Positions 54,038 through 63,522 of a stretch of 64,000 bases of DNA are shown here, piece by piece. Source of the DNA: Spirochaetota bacterium. GTDB taxonomy: Bacteria; Spirochaetota; UBA4802; UB4802. The notes below the pieces were generated by a model. It ran no database searches and was not told the origin of the DNA. It saw nothing but the letters and a program-made list of their open reading frames with translations. Position 1 is the stretch's first letter. The number at the start of each line of letters is the position of its first letter. Location: the NCBI GenBank assembly GCA_029907515.1, contig JARYLT010000001.1, forward strand, positions 1 through 64,000, in the 5' to 3' direction. A program made the translations under genes and the position numbers.

Positions 54038-55582
54038 TTATTCATTTGCCAGACCTCTGCGGAAAAGACTGATATACATGAGTATCTGATGTGTTACGCT
54101 GTTGATGATGGTAAACAGTGATGTGTACAGATACCCAACCTGGAACAGCATGATGAGCGGAATGGATATATATAGATTTTTATCAAATGCAAAATACACC
54201 GCCAACGTCATATAGAGCCCCAACACAAACTCAATAATAGAGACAAAATTGATTGTATGCAGGCTATATTTGTTTTTTAATAGTGTTTTCACGTGGTCTA
54301 TTGCATTAATACGATTGAGTGCCACCACATTGTATTTTGGAGTCCTGTTAAAATCACTCTTTTTATCAAGCAGTGCCTCTATGACCGCTTTACTGTTATT
54401 AATGGATAAACCGATACCCAGTGAAAGGACCATGGGCAGGTACAGAAGCGGTTTAATCTTTGAATCGTAAATGTTTTTATTCTGGTAAAGAACAATGAGC
54501 TCTGTAAAATAGTAGAAAATCATTACTGATAGTGTGGCAAGGAGAAATATTGGCAGGTCAAGATAGGCAAACTTTTTAAACCCACCGTAATAACGAACCC
54601 ATAAAGCTACAGGCATAAGAAGAGTAAGAAAAACCATGAGAAGATATGCAAAGTTAGCCCCTAAATGCATGAACGATTCAAGCTTAACTTTAAGGGGCAG
54701 ATGTGAATGCAGGATAGTTTTATATAATTTTTTAAATACCTGAATGGATCCCTTTGCCCATCTGAATTGCTGAGCCTTAAATGCTGAAATCTCAATGGGA
54801 AGTTCTGCAGGTACGGTAACATCGGGAAGATATAAAAACTTCCATCCTTTCATCTGTGATCTATAGCTTAAGTCAAGATCCTCGGTTATGGTATCATGTT
54901 GCCATCCACCACCATCAATGATTGCCTGCCTTCGCCAGATGCCAGCAGTGCCATTGAAATTAAAGAAGCGGCCTGAGCGATTGCGTGCGGTATGCTCTAT
55001 CATGAAGTGGCCATCTAACAGTATGCTCTGACATTCAGTAAGCAAAGAATAATGGCGATTTATATGATCCCATCGTGTCTGCACCATTCCAATCTCAGGG
55101 TTGGTGAAGTAGTGTATGGTTTTTTGCAAAAAGTCAGGATTGGGCAAAAAATCTGCATCAAAGACTGCTATAAATTCGCTATCGGTATGCCCAAGACCGT
55201 TTTCCAGAGCACCTGCTTTAAATCCTGTTCTGTCCGTTCGGTGAATATATTTGATGTTGAATCCTTCCTTGCGTTTGAGTTTGCATATTCGCTCGGCAAT
55301 AATTGAGGTTTCGTCGGTTGAGTCATCAAGTACCTGGATTTCAAGCTTCTTTTTTGGGTAATCTAATTGCGTTATAGTATTGATAAGGCGCTCAACAACA
55401 TACTGTTCATTGAAAATAGGAAGCTGAACAGTTACTTTGGGGAGAGATTTAAACATTGATTTAGGTTGAATTTTCTTTTTGGCGTATTTTAGAAAAAGAT
55501 ACAATGTATAGTATCTATGAGCACCAAAAATTGATAAAAGTAAAAGTATTAATCCATAAAAAATCAAAATAAACAGCTTCAT
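54038..55582 (-). CDS. Membrane GT2 glycosyltransferase, cellulose-synthase-like
   Basis: 514 residues. One N-terminal and four or five C-terminal membrane helices flank a GT2 domain with VTVQLPIFNEQYVVERLI, the Asp motifs VLDDSTDET and FDADFLP, TEDLDLSYR and the processivity motif QQFRWAKG. This set marks processive or mannan/glucan-type transferases of the inner membrane. No synthase partner (such as a BcsB or PilZ protein) is adjacent, so it is probably a glucomannan-like or lipid-glycosylating enzyme rather than a cellulose synthase. Confidence 0.9.
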   Translation of the reverse strand: MKLFILIFYGLILLLLSIFGAHRYYTLYLFLKYAKKKIQPKSMFKSLPKVTVQLPIFNEQYVVERLINTITQLDYPKKKLEIQVLDDSTDETSIIAERICKLKRKEGFNIKYIHRTDRTGFKAGALENGLGHTDSEFIAVFDADFLPNPDFLQKTIHYFTNPEIGMVQTRWDHINRHYSLLTECQSILLDGHFMIEHTARNRSGRFFNFNGTAGIWRRQAIIDGGGWQHDTITEDLDLSYRSQMKGWKFLYLPDVTVPAELPIEISAFKAQQFRWAKGSIQVFKKLYKTILHSHLPLKVKLESFMHLGANFAYLLMVFLTLLMPVALWVRYYGGFKKFAYLDLPIFLLATLSVMIFYYFTELIVLYQNKNIYDSKIKPLLYLPMVLSLGIGLSINNSKAVIEALLDKKSDFNRTPKYNVVALNRINAIDHVKTLLKNKYSLHTINFVSIIEFVLGLYMTLAVYFAFDKNLYISIPLIMLFQVGYLYTSLFTIINSVTHQILMYISLFRRGLANE

Positions 55583-55757
55583 AAGTTATAACTTCCTTAT
55601 ATTGTAAAATAATATTTCAGTATGGTTTAACGTGGTATTTTTGCAGATTTACTATGATTGATAGTAGACTATACCACGAAAAAAAATATTTGCAAAAATT
55701 AATGTATGACATACTATATAATGCAATTTGTATGTCAATATTTATTAGGGGGTTTGT

Positions 55758-56408
55758 ATGACACAGGCAACAGTTCAGGCATTGCAGGGTTTGCGTGATT
55801 TATCCATGGTAAAATGGTATATTATTCCATTACTGGCAATTGTTTTTTATATTTATACAAAAGAAATCAAGGAAGCACGTAAAACCGGTGACTGGGATGC
55901 AGTATTTGCAGGGTTAACCATATTTGGTGTAGATTTTTTTAATGAAACGTGGAACGGATGGGTGATGTATTTAACACAACGTTCTGCAGTGTGGACAACA
56001 CCTGGTGATACGGCATTACGCACCATGGTTGGGTGGAATATTGAGATAATGTTTATGTTCACATTATTAGGGATCATCTTTTATCATACATTATCGGGAA
56101 AGGATATGAAAATCTTTGGCATTCCTGAAAAGTGGTTCTGGGCTGTAGTGTATGCAGCATTTTGCGTATTTGTTGAGTGCCTGCTTAATATTGGTGGCCA
56201 TTTAGTGTGGGAATATGAATACTGGAATCTTTCTTTTAAAGGTGTGTGGCTTATCTTTTTATTTGGCTATTTTCATTTCTTTGTTTTTGCTATTATTGTT
56301 ATGGGGCTTTCAACAGTCAAAAAGAAGATTATTGCAGTATCAAGCATTTATGCAGTACCTGTCATCATGAATATAGTAGCACTGGGAATATTGGGCTGGA
56401 ATTATTGA
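55758..56408 (+). CDS. Polytopic membrane protein of unknown function
   Basis: 216 residues with about six membrane helices. Two conserved-looking acidic/aromatic patches lie in or near helices: DFFNETWNGWVMYLTQ (about 55-70) and WEYEYWNLSFKGVW. GGGGG precedes the ATG. The gene ends convergently with mobA, overlapping it by seven bases. I do not recognise the family. The buried polar residues could suit a transporter or membrane enzyme; place beside formate-dehydrogenase genes may be coincidental. Confidence 0.55.
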   Translation: MTQATVQALQGLRDLSMVKWYIIPLLAIVFYIYTKEIKEARKTGDWDAVFAGLTIFGVDFFNETWNGWVMYLTQRSAVWTTPGDTALRTMVGWNIEIMFMFTLLGIIFYHTLSGKDMKIFGIPEKWFWAVVYAAFCVFVECLLNIGGHLVWEYEYWNLSFKGVWLIFLFGYFHFFVFAIIVMGLSTVKKKIIAVSSIYAVPVIMNIVALGILGWNY

Positions 56409-56983
56409 AACGAAGGTGGAATGTCGCTTTGTTTATTGATGTTATAAAAAAGCTCTGAAGGGTCTTCGGCATAAAAGATGAGTTCATCATCCATGATATA
56501 GCGCATCCTTACCTGTTCAAAAAGGAAGCTGATTTTGTATTTTTTTTCTTTGATAAGTTTTTCAATATGGGGAATGCATTGTTTTGAGTACACTGCATGG
56601 AGCGGCTCAGTTTTCCCTGCCCAGCAGGGGATTATGCAGTCATACATATGAGGGATTTGCAGCATAAAAGCAATAAATTCCTGATTTAAGAAAGGCATAT
56701 CAGCTGCGCATACAAAAATGTAATCCGTTGCTGAACGCTTGAGTGCAGTATAGATGCCACCAAGAGGACCAAGACCAGGTATTATATCAGGATATACAGG
56801 TATTGTGAGATAGTTATATTTATCAGTATCGTTTGCAATAATTGAAATTGTTTGAAACAGCGGTTTGAGTGAATGTACAACATGTTCAATCAGTGGCCTG
56901 CCTTTGAACAGGTGTAAGGTTTTGTCGCTACCAAAACGGCTGCTTTTACCACCTGCAAGGATACATGCCTCTATAGCTTCCAT
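56402..56983 (-). CDS. mobA: Molybdenum cofactor guanylyltransferase
   Basis: 193 residues. Nucleotidyltransferase signature CILAGGKSSRFGSDKTL at the N-terminus and GLGPLGGIYTALK and CAADMPFL later. MobA adds GMP to Mo-molybdopterin, giving the guanine dinucleotide cofactor used by the DMSO-reductase family, including formate dehydrogenases. It lies three bases after fdhE on the same strand, diverging from fdhA, so it is probably expressed with the formate dehydrogenase system. Confidence 0.92.
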   Translation of the reverse strand: MEAIEACILAGGKSSRFGSDKTLHLFKGRPLIEHVVHSLKPLFQTISIIANDTDKYNYLTIPVYPDIIPGLGPLGGIYTALKRSATDYIFVCAADMPFLNQEFIAFMLQIPHMYDCIIPCWAGKTEPLHAVYSKQCIPHIEKLIKEKKYKISFLFEQVRMRYIMDDELIFYAEDPSELFYNINKQSDIPPSFQ

Positions 56984-56986
56984 AGA

Positions 56987-57871
56987 TTACTGGCGTGTAT
57001 ATCCCATCTGTAGTGCTGAAGCATCCAGAAAATTAGTAATGAGATTTTCTACCGTCAGGTCAAACTGAGATTCATCATGTTGTTTGGTTATGCGAATTGT
57101 TTTTATATATGTGTTGCATTTGTTGCAGTAATCAAAGCGGTATTTTTCATCGGGTTCATAACTGTAATAACCAAGTGTATCGGTGTTTTCATTTCCACAC
57201 GCAACACATTTAACGCGTTTGTATTCCCATTCGCATTCACACAGGGCACAGTGAAGGAATCGTTTGTTGTTTTTTGACTCAACAATTTTAGCCATATCGG
57301 GTAAAAATCCACAAAAAGGACACAAGCCTTCAGTATAATCAGGGAATTGGGTTATATCCTGCAATGCTGCATCTTTAAGAGCAATGAATAATGGCTTGTA
57401 TGCATTTACTGCCATAAATATCAGCTCATCAGTATCAAGTTTATTATTAAGAGCTATCGCCTCAAATGTACTGTCTTTTGATAATAATGCTGTGATTATG
57501 TCTTTGTATAGCTCAGGATTGTCATCAAGGTTTGCAAGCAATGTATCAAATGAGTAAGCGGTTTGATACTGTGTAATAAGCGCAGCTATATTTTTGAACA
57601 TTTTCTTTATGTCAGCAATTATTTCATCAGTGAACTGTAGTGTATGAGGCTGAATCATTGGGTACTGTGTGGTATCAACAATGAGTTTTGAATCAGTAAT
57701 GATTGAGGCAAGGTGTTGAAGGCTTTGAAACTGTAATGAAAAAAGTGACCGATATAGAGCAAAAAGGTCTTCTGAAAACATAGAATTATTCAAAAGCGAT
57801 TCTTTACGCTGTTCAAGATGTTCTGTATGATGTATCATTGGCATAATAAATTTTCCGCTGTTTTCCTGCAA
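56987..57871 (-). CDS. fdhE: Formate dehydrogenase accessory protein FdhE
   Basis: 294 residues. The C-terminal zinc-rubredoxin-like part has four CxxC pairs: CPFCGF, CALCECEW, CVACGNEN and CNKCNTY. The N-terminal half is helical. FdhE is needed in other bacteria for activity of Tat-exported formate dehydrogenases. Adjacent to mobA and divergent from fdhA, which is the expected context. Confidence 0.9.
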   Translation of the reverse strand: MQENSGKFIMPMIHHTEHLEQRKESLLNNSMFSEDLFALYRSLFSLQFQSLQHLASIITDSKLIVDTTQYPMIQPHTLQFTDEIIADIKKMFKNIAALITQYQTAYSFDTLLANLDDNPELYKDIITALLSKDSTFEAIALNNKLDTDELIFMAVNAYKPLFIALKDAALQDITQFPDYTEGLCPFCGFLPDMAKIVESKNNKRFLHCALCECEWEYKRVKCVACGNENTDTLGYYSYEPDEKYRFDYCNKCNTYIKTIRITKQHDESQFDLTVENLITNFLDASALQMGYTRQ

Positions 57872-58002
57872 TTGAAGCTATAGTCCTGATGGTGACGTAT
57901 TTGTCAATACTTTACAATGATTTCTTATACAGTTTTTTATAATAACATACGCAATAATGTTTGACAATTATATTATATTAAATTTTTAATGAACAAGGTC
58001 TC

Positions 58003-58136
58003 TTCGAACCCTGTTTTCTAAGGCTCATATAACGCTATGAATGCAGGGTCGAAAGGGTAAAAAGAGAAATCTTTTTGCCTCCCGTGTTTGGAAAGAAGAG
58101 GCAGATACCCTTTTTAAGTAAAAAGGGATGTGTCTG
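58003..58136 (+). ncRNA. Structured fdhA leader; candidate Moco/Tuco-type riboswitch
   Basis: Read as RNA, TTCGAACCCTG (58003-58013) pairs with CAGGGTCGAA (58044-58053) apart from one bulge; that arm holds UCUAAG (58017-58022) opposite UAUGA (58036-58040), an 11-nt GAAA-tetraloop receptor with one conservative pair swap, closed by GC/GC. Next is AAAAAGA-GAAA-TCTTTTT (58059-58076), a perfect GNRA hairpin, then TGCCTC/GAGGCA (58076-58103). AAAGGGTA/TACCCTTT (58052-58113) closes both. CCCTTTTT-AAGT-AAAAAGGG (58108-58127) is a competing hairpin. The receptor/tetraloop pair and CCTCCCG are features I associate with the Moco RNA family, but I cannot run the covariance model. Confidence 0.5.
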
Positions 58137-58274
58137 TTTATACTATTATTGTATTATATGGGAGGCTACGATCACGCCAAAATTTAATACAATAGTGTTA
58201 TTGTTTATCAGGCAGAACTTTATAGTGCTGCATGTTTTGTGAAGAACTACTGTTTATTTTTTCAGGAGGTACTC

Positions 58275-61274
58275 ATGCCGGTTACCAGAAGAGATTTGTT
58301 TAAATTAACAGGAGTCACGGCAGCGGGTTCATTTTTGGGTGGAGTAACCTTCTTAACAGGATGTAAATCCACTGACAAGTTAAGAGGGGCAAAGGAATCC
58401 ACCACTATATGCCCGTTCTGTGGTGTTGGTTGCGGTATTATTGTATCATCGCGTGATGGCAAAGTAATAAATGCCGAAGGCGATCCAGATCATCCAATTA
58501 ACGAAGGTGCTCTTTGTTCAAAGGGAATGTCGTTATACCAGATAGCAGTAAATCCGGTAAAACGGCGTCTTGATAAAGTTTACTATCGTAAACCTTTTAG
58601 TGAAGAGTGGGAAACGTTAAGCTGGGATGATGCTATCAAAATGATAGCTCAGCGAGTAAAAGAAACCCGTGATAGAACATTTCTAGAGAAGGAAAATGGC
58701 ATTACAGTAAACCGTTGTGATGGCTTAGCAGGATTTGGTGGTGCAGCACTGGATAATGAGGAGTGCTATGCATGGTCAAAGTGTGCTCGTCTGCTGGGAA
58801 TAACACGGTTAGAACATCAGGCACGGCTTTGACACAGCTCAACTGTCGCCAGTTTGGCGGCTTCATTTGGCCGTGGTGCAATGACAAATCACTGGATTGA
58901 TATTCAGCATGCCGATGTTGTCATGATCATTGGCAGCAATGCTGCTGAAAACCATCCCATATCATTTAAGTGGGTTCAGCGGGCACGTGATAAAGGTGGC
59001 AAGCTTATCAGTGTTGATCCACGGTTTACCCGTACATCTTCACTGGCTGACCTGTATGCACCAATACGTCCCGGTACTGATATTGTATTTATCAACGGTA
59101 TCATTAACTATGCATTGCAGAATGATCTTATCCAGAAAGAATATGTGGTTAAGTATACCAATGCAGCATATCTGATAGATCCCGGTTTTGCTTTTAATGA
59201 TGGAATCTTCAGTGGATATAATCCTGCTGAACGCAAATATGACAAAAAGACATGGAAATATCAGCTTGATGCTGATGGCATACCCTTAAAGGATGAATCA
59301 TTGCAGAATCCTCAGTGTGTATACCAGCTTTTGAAGAAACACATGTCACGCTATACACCTGAAAAGGTTTCTGCAGCTACAGGCTGTCCAGTTGACACAT
59401 TTAAGAAAGTTGCTGAACTGTATACCAGCACTCATAAACCTGACAGGGTTGCCACAATACTGTATGCGATGGGCGCAACTCAGCATACTATTGGGGTTCA
59501 AAATATACGTTCATATGTAATATTGCAGCTACTAATGGGAAATATTGGTCTGGCTGGTGGTGGTATTAATGCATTGCGTGGAGAATCTAATGTTCAGGGC
59601 TCTACTGACCATGCAATACTGTGGCATATATTACCGGGCTATCTTGATGCCCCCAAAGTATTTGGCCCCAAGAAGGATACTGACCTTAAGACATGGATTG
59701 CTAACAACACGCCAACCACCAAGGATCCAATGAGTGTTAACTGGTGGCAGAATAAACCAAAATATATGATTAGCTTACTTAAAGCCTGGTTTGGCGATAA
59801 TGCCACAAAAGAAAATGATTTTGGATTTGACTGGCTACCAAAAGCATCTAAGCCACACTCACATGTCCACATTTATGAAGAGTTATATGCTGGCAGTAAA
59901 ATAGAAGGTGCAATTTTAATGGGTACCAATCCTGTTGTTGGCGGACCAAATTCCATGAAAGAAGCCAGGTCGCTGGAAAAGCTTAACTGGCTGGTATGTG
60001 CTGACCTATGGGAAACTGAAACATCTATTTTCTGGAAGCGCCCGGGTGCAAATCCCAAAACCATTAAGACTGAGGTATTTTTACTGCCAATGGCATCTTC
60101 CGTTGAAAAAGAAGGAAGTGTATCTAACTCAGGAAGGTGGGCACAGTGGCGATATAAAGCACAAAATCCACCCGGAGAGGCAATTACAGACCTTGATTTT
60201 ATTGACAGGCTTTTCAGGGCGGTGAGAAAGTTATATGAAGATGACGTAAAGGCAGGCAAGAAGGTTGCCAACCCTGATCCAATTCTGAAAGCGTACTGGA
60301 ATTTTACTCCTGAAGGTCATCATGAGCCGGATCCTCATATGGTGGCAAAGGAGATCAATGGATTTGAGTGGAAAAAGAATGGAGAACACGGTGATCAGAT
60401 AGAAAACTTTACAAAGCTTACCGATGATGGCAAGACAGTATGTGGCAACTGGCTTTATAGCGGAAGCTATAATGAAGATGGCAATAACATGGCCAGACGC
60501 AGCAAGAAGGATAAAACCAGGATGGGCATGTATCATGGATGGGCATGGGCATGGCCTATGAACAGAAGGATTATCTATAATCGTGCAAGCGTCAATATGA
60601 AAGGAGAGCCATGGAATCCCAAAAAGCCGGTGATATGGTGGGATGGCGATGAGTGGAAAGGTGATGTGCCGGATGGTCCTGCTCCAGCAGGGGAAAAATT
60701 GCCATTTATCATGCTACCAGAAGGCGTTGGACGACTCTTTGCTCCAACTCTCAATGATGGGCCATTCCCCGAACATTATGAAGCAGTAGAGTCAGTAACA
60801 CGGAATATATTCAATTCACAGCAGTATAACCCGGCTGTGTCACTGTATCCAGGTACTCAGGGTGAGTTTGGTACAAGTGCACGGTTCCCGTATATTGGAA
60901 CATCATACAGGGTAACCGAACACTGGCAGGCAGGAGCAATGACACGAAACCTGCCATGGTTAGATGAGCTTGTACCGGATATGTTCTGTGAAATAAGCCC
61001 AAGTTTAGCTGCAAAGAAGGGAATCAAGAATGGTGATAAAGTTATCATCTCATCACAGCGTGGTTCAATTGAAACCTATGCGCTGGTAACTGAAAGGGTA
61101 CAGCCATTGAAGGTAAACGGGCAGATGGTTGAGATGGTTGGTATGGTATGGCATTTTGGTTATGGCGGGCACGCTTCAGGTTCATCCTGTAACTTCCTGA
61201 CACCACAGTGCGGTGATCCCAATACGTTTATACCAGAATTCAAAGTATTTCTGGTTGATATACGAAAGGCTTAA
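58275..61274 (+). CDS. fdhA: Selenocysteine formate dehydrogenase, catalytic subunit
   Basis: 999 residues read across an in-frame TGA at 58830-58832, splitting it into two ORFs in the track. ATG 58275 has AGGAGGT five bases upstream. Tat signal TRRDLFKLTG (residues 4-13) then FLTGCKS, which also fits a lipobox at Cys30. [4Fe-4S] ligands C-x2-C-x3-C in TTICPFCGVGCGI. The TGA lies in ARL-U-HSSTVASLAASFGRG, the exact setting of Sec in FdnG-type enzymes (Sec about residue 186). DMSO-reductase-family Mo/W-bis-MGD enzyme, exported to the periplasm, oxidising formate to CO2. Confidence 0.95.
58830..58861 (+). promoter_or_regulatory. Bacterial SECIS element of fdhA
   Basis: UGA followed, 12 bases later, by a hairpin GTCGCC-AGTTT-GGCGGC (58845-58861): six pairs including one G-U, with a five-base loop containing GU as in known SelB-binding loops. 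It lies within the coding frame, as bacterial SECIS elements do. selA, selB, selC and selD are not in this window. Confidence 0.78.
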
Positions 61275-61290
61275 GTGAGGAGGTGGGACT

Positions 61291-62115
61291 ATGTCAGAGA
61301 AAGCGTTTTTAGTTGATATATCAAAATGTCAGGGTTGCAGAGGCTGTCAGGTTGCCTGCAAGCAGTGGAATGGATTGCCCGGTGAAAAAACCACCTTCTT
61401 TGGGGGTCCGGAGTATACCAATCCTGCCAATCTGTCGGCATTAACCTGGAACCATGTGGTGTTTTATCCCTTAGATAAAAGCAATCCGGAAAGGCCAGTA
61501 TGGAACATCAAACATACTAAATGCTATCACTGTGCAGAAGCTAACTGTATAGCAGTATGTCCTCAGATGGCTATATCCAAGGTGGATGGCTGGACCGTTA
61601 TTGACCAGGAAAAATGTATTGGATGCGGTGCATGTGTGAGTGCATGTGTGTATAAAGTACCAGGCTTGAGTGAAATAAACCATAAGAATGATATGGGACA
61701 GCTTATCATTCACCGGGGAAAATCGCATAAGTGTAATGCCTGTACGCTGAACAAGCGTGATATTCCTGCATGCGTTTCAACCTGTCCCTCCGGTGCATTG
61801 CAGTTTGGACACCGTCAGGCTATAATTAAAAAAGCCCTGAAACGGGTAAAAGAACTTAAAAAAGATTTTCCCAACGCAAGTGTGTATGGGCTAGATGAAT
61901 TTGGTGGCCTTGGTGTAATAACTGTTCTCAGAGATAAGCCAGAAAAATACGGATTGCCCGTTGGCAAAGATGCTCAGAAGATTGACCTTTCACAGTTTGA
62001 TTCAATCAACAGCATCTATCATACACTGTCAGTATTTACCATGGGCATTCCCTATCTGCAGAAAAAGGCATACACGGTTGCAAAAGCGCTTGCAGGTGCC
62101 GGGAAGAAAGCATAA
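61291..62115 (+). CDS. fdhB: Formate dehydrogenase iron-sulfur subunit
   Basis: 274 residues. Four ferredoxin-type clusters are visible: CQGCRGCQVACKQWN, CYHCAEANCIAVCP, CIGCGACVSACVYKV and CNACTLNK...CVSTCPSGA. It carries electrons from FdhA to the next acceptor. GGAGG precedes the ATG, 16 bases after fdhA. No signal and no clear membrane anchor or cytochrome b subunit follows, so the complex looks like a soluble FdhAB pair; a terminator closes the unit. Confidence 0.94.
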   Translation: MSEKAFLVDISKCQGCRGCQVACKQWNGLPGEKTTFFGGPEYTNPANLSALTWNHVVFYPLDKSNPERPVWNIKHTKCYHCAEANCIAVCPQMAISKVDGWTVIDQEKCIGCGACVSACVYKVPGLSEINHKNDMGQLIIHRGKSHKCNACTLNKRDIPACVSTCPSGALQFGHRQAIIKKALKRVKELKKDFPNASVYGLDEFGGLGVITVLRDKPEKYGLPVGKDAQKIDLSQFDSINSIYHTLSVFTMGIPYLQKKAYTVAKALAGAGKKA

Positions 62116-62143
62116 GCAAAAAAAAATTTATGTAAGGTAACAT

Positions 62144-62174
62144 AAAGGGCAGGTGTCAACACCTGCCCTTTTTT
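62144..62174 (+). terminator. Strong intrinsic terminator after fdhB
   Basis: AAAGGGCAGGTG pairs with CACCTGCCCTTT (12 base pairs, four-base loop), followed by T-rich TTTTTT. It ends the fdhAB transcript and lies 20 bases before the convergent GH1 gene's stop; its stem could also work on the other strand. Confidence 0.9.
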
Positions 62175-62193
62175 ACAGTAACTATCGCACATG

Positions 62194-63522
62194 TCAAACT
62201 GTAGGATGGTAAATGTCTTCAGGAAAATTTTTGAGTATGGATGATGGTATGGCATTTGCCTTTGCTATTTGGGCATACAATTTGCCACTTGGTTTTATTG
62301 TTCGTTTTTGTGTTTTAAAATCAACCGCTACAAGACCAAACTGTGACATATATCCTTGCGCCCATTCAAAATTATCAATGAGTGACCAGTGGAAGTAGCC
62401 TTTAATATCAACGCCTTCCTGTAATGCCTTATGCATCATTTTAAGGTGATCAATCAACACATTCTGGCGCCAGGCATCATTATGGGTGCCAATACCATTT
62501 TCGGTAATGTAAATGGGAAGGTTGGGGAAAGCATGATGCATTCGTTTGATTGCCAGATAAAAGCCTTCAGGATAGGGTTCCCAGCCCAGACCTGCACACA
62601 GTTTGTCTGTGCCACATAGAGGGTTGTCTGTTGCTGATGTTGCAAGGTCTTTTAGTTTCAGTGATACTCTGATAAAATTATAAAAATTTAATCCAATAAA
62701 ATCGTTTGCATTAACAAGTTCATTATGCCTTGAAAAAAGTTGGAAGGGAAGTTTCCCTTTCTGTAATGCACGGATAACTGCTCCATTAAACATATAATCC
62801 ACAAATTGTGATAGTAGTTTGTCCATAATGTTAGAAGGGTTATATGGTTTAACTATCTGTACATTATGTACTATACCAACCTTAGCGTCAGGGTAAACAG
62901 ATTTGATAGTATGATAGGCAATAGCATGCATCAGCATAACAGTGCCCAACGCTTTAATGGCTTTGAATATATTTTTTTCACCAGGAGCAAACATGTCGGT
63001 AAGGTAGCCTAACATCACGATGCTTGGCTCATTTATAGTATTCCAGTATTTGACCTTGCCTTTAAACGTTGTTGCTAAAACACGGCAGAATTGTGCAAAA
63101 TGGTCTAAATGTTCTCTGTCACGGTTAAGGAGCCCACCCTCATTACACCACCATATGGGTAATGTAAAATGAAAAAGCGTAACAAATGGAGTAACCTTTC
63201 GTTTTAAAAGCTCATCAATCATGGTTACATAGTGGTCCAGTGCCTTTTTATCCAGGGTGCCAGGTTGTGGGAAAACCCGTGACCATTCAATGGACATACG
63301 ATAGGCATTGCAGTTTAATTTTTTTAAAAGGTCAAAGTCCTGTTTATAACGGTTCCAGTGATCACATGCAATCAGAGCACTATCATTATTTTTTATTTTG
63401 CCGCTTTTTTCAAAAAGCCACCAATTATTATTGGTGTTGCCACCTTCTATCTGATGGGCAGCAGTTGCTGTACCCCATAAAAAGCCTTTGCGGAAATGTA
63501 TGTCGTTTGATTGTGCTGGCAT
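62194..63522 (-). CDS. Glycoside hydrolase family 1 beta-glucosidase
   Basis: 442 residues. GH1 start FRKGFLWGTATAAHQIEGGNTNNNWWLFE, acid/base Glu in YWNTINEPSIVMLGY and nucleophile Glu in PIYITENGIGTHN; C-terminal YFHWSLIDNFEWAQGYMSQFGL is standard. No signal peptide, so it is probably cytoplasmic, cleaving a beta-linked disaccharide or glycoside. No transporter or regulator is adjacent, so the substrate is open. Confidence 0.92.
   Translation of the reverse strand: MPAQSNDIHFRKGFLWGTATAAHQIEGGNTNNNWWLFEKSGKIKNNDSALIACDHWNRYKQDFDLLKKLNCNAYRMSIEWSRVFPQPGTLDKKALDHYVTMIDELLKRKVTPFVTLFHFTLPIWWCNEGGLLNRDREHLDHFAQFCRVLATTFKGKVKYWNTINEPSIVMLGYLTDMFAPGEKNIFKAIKALGTVMLMHAIAYHTIKSVYPDAKVGIVHNVQIVKPYNPSNIMDKLLSQFVDYMFNGAVIRALQKGKLPFQLFSRHNELVNANDFIGLNFYNFIRVSLKLKDLATSATDNPLCGTDKLCAGLGWEPYPEGFYLAIKRMHHAFPNLPIYITENGIGTHNDAWRQNVLIDHLKMMHKALQEGVDIKGYFHWSLIDNFEWAQGYMSQFGLVAVDFKTQKRTIKPSGKLYAQIAKANAIPSSILKNFPEDIYHPTV

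Noticed and set aside
57995-58015. tRNA T-arm-like TTCGAACCC in the fdhA leader
   Set aside because: Neither strand gives a 7-base acceptor stem or anticodon arm; the bases instead pair with CAGGGTCGAA downstream.
57990-58140. c-di-GMP-I (GEMM) riboswitch as identity of the fdhA leader
   Set aside because: It has a GAAA tetraloop and receptor, but the conserved GACGCAAAGCC/CACGCA core of GEMM RNAs is missing.
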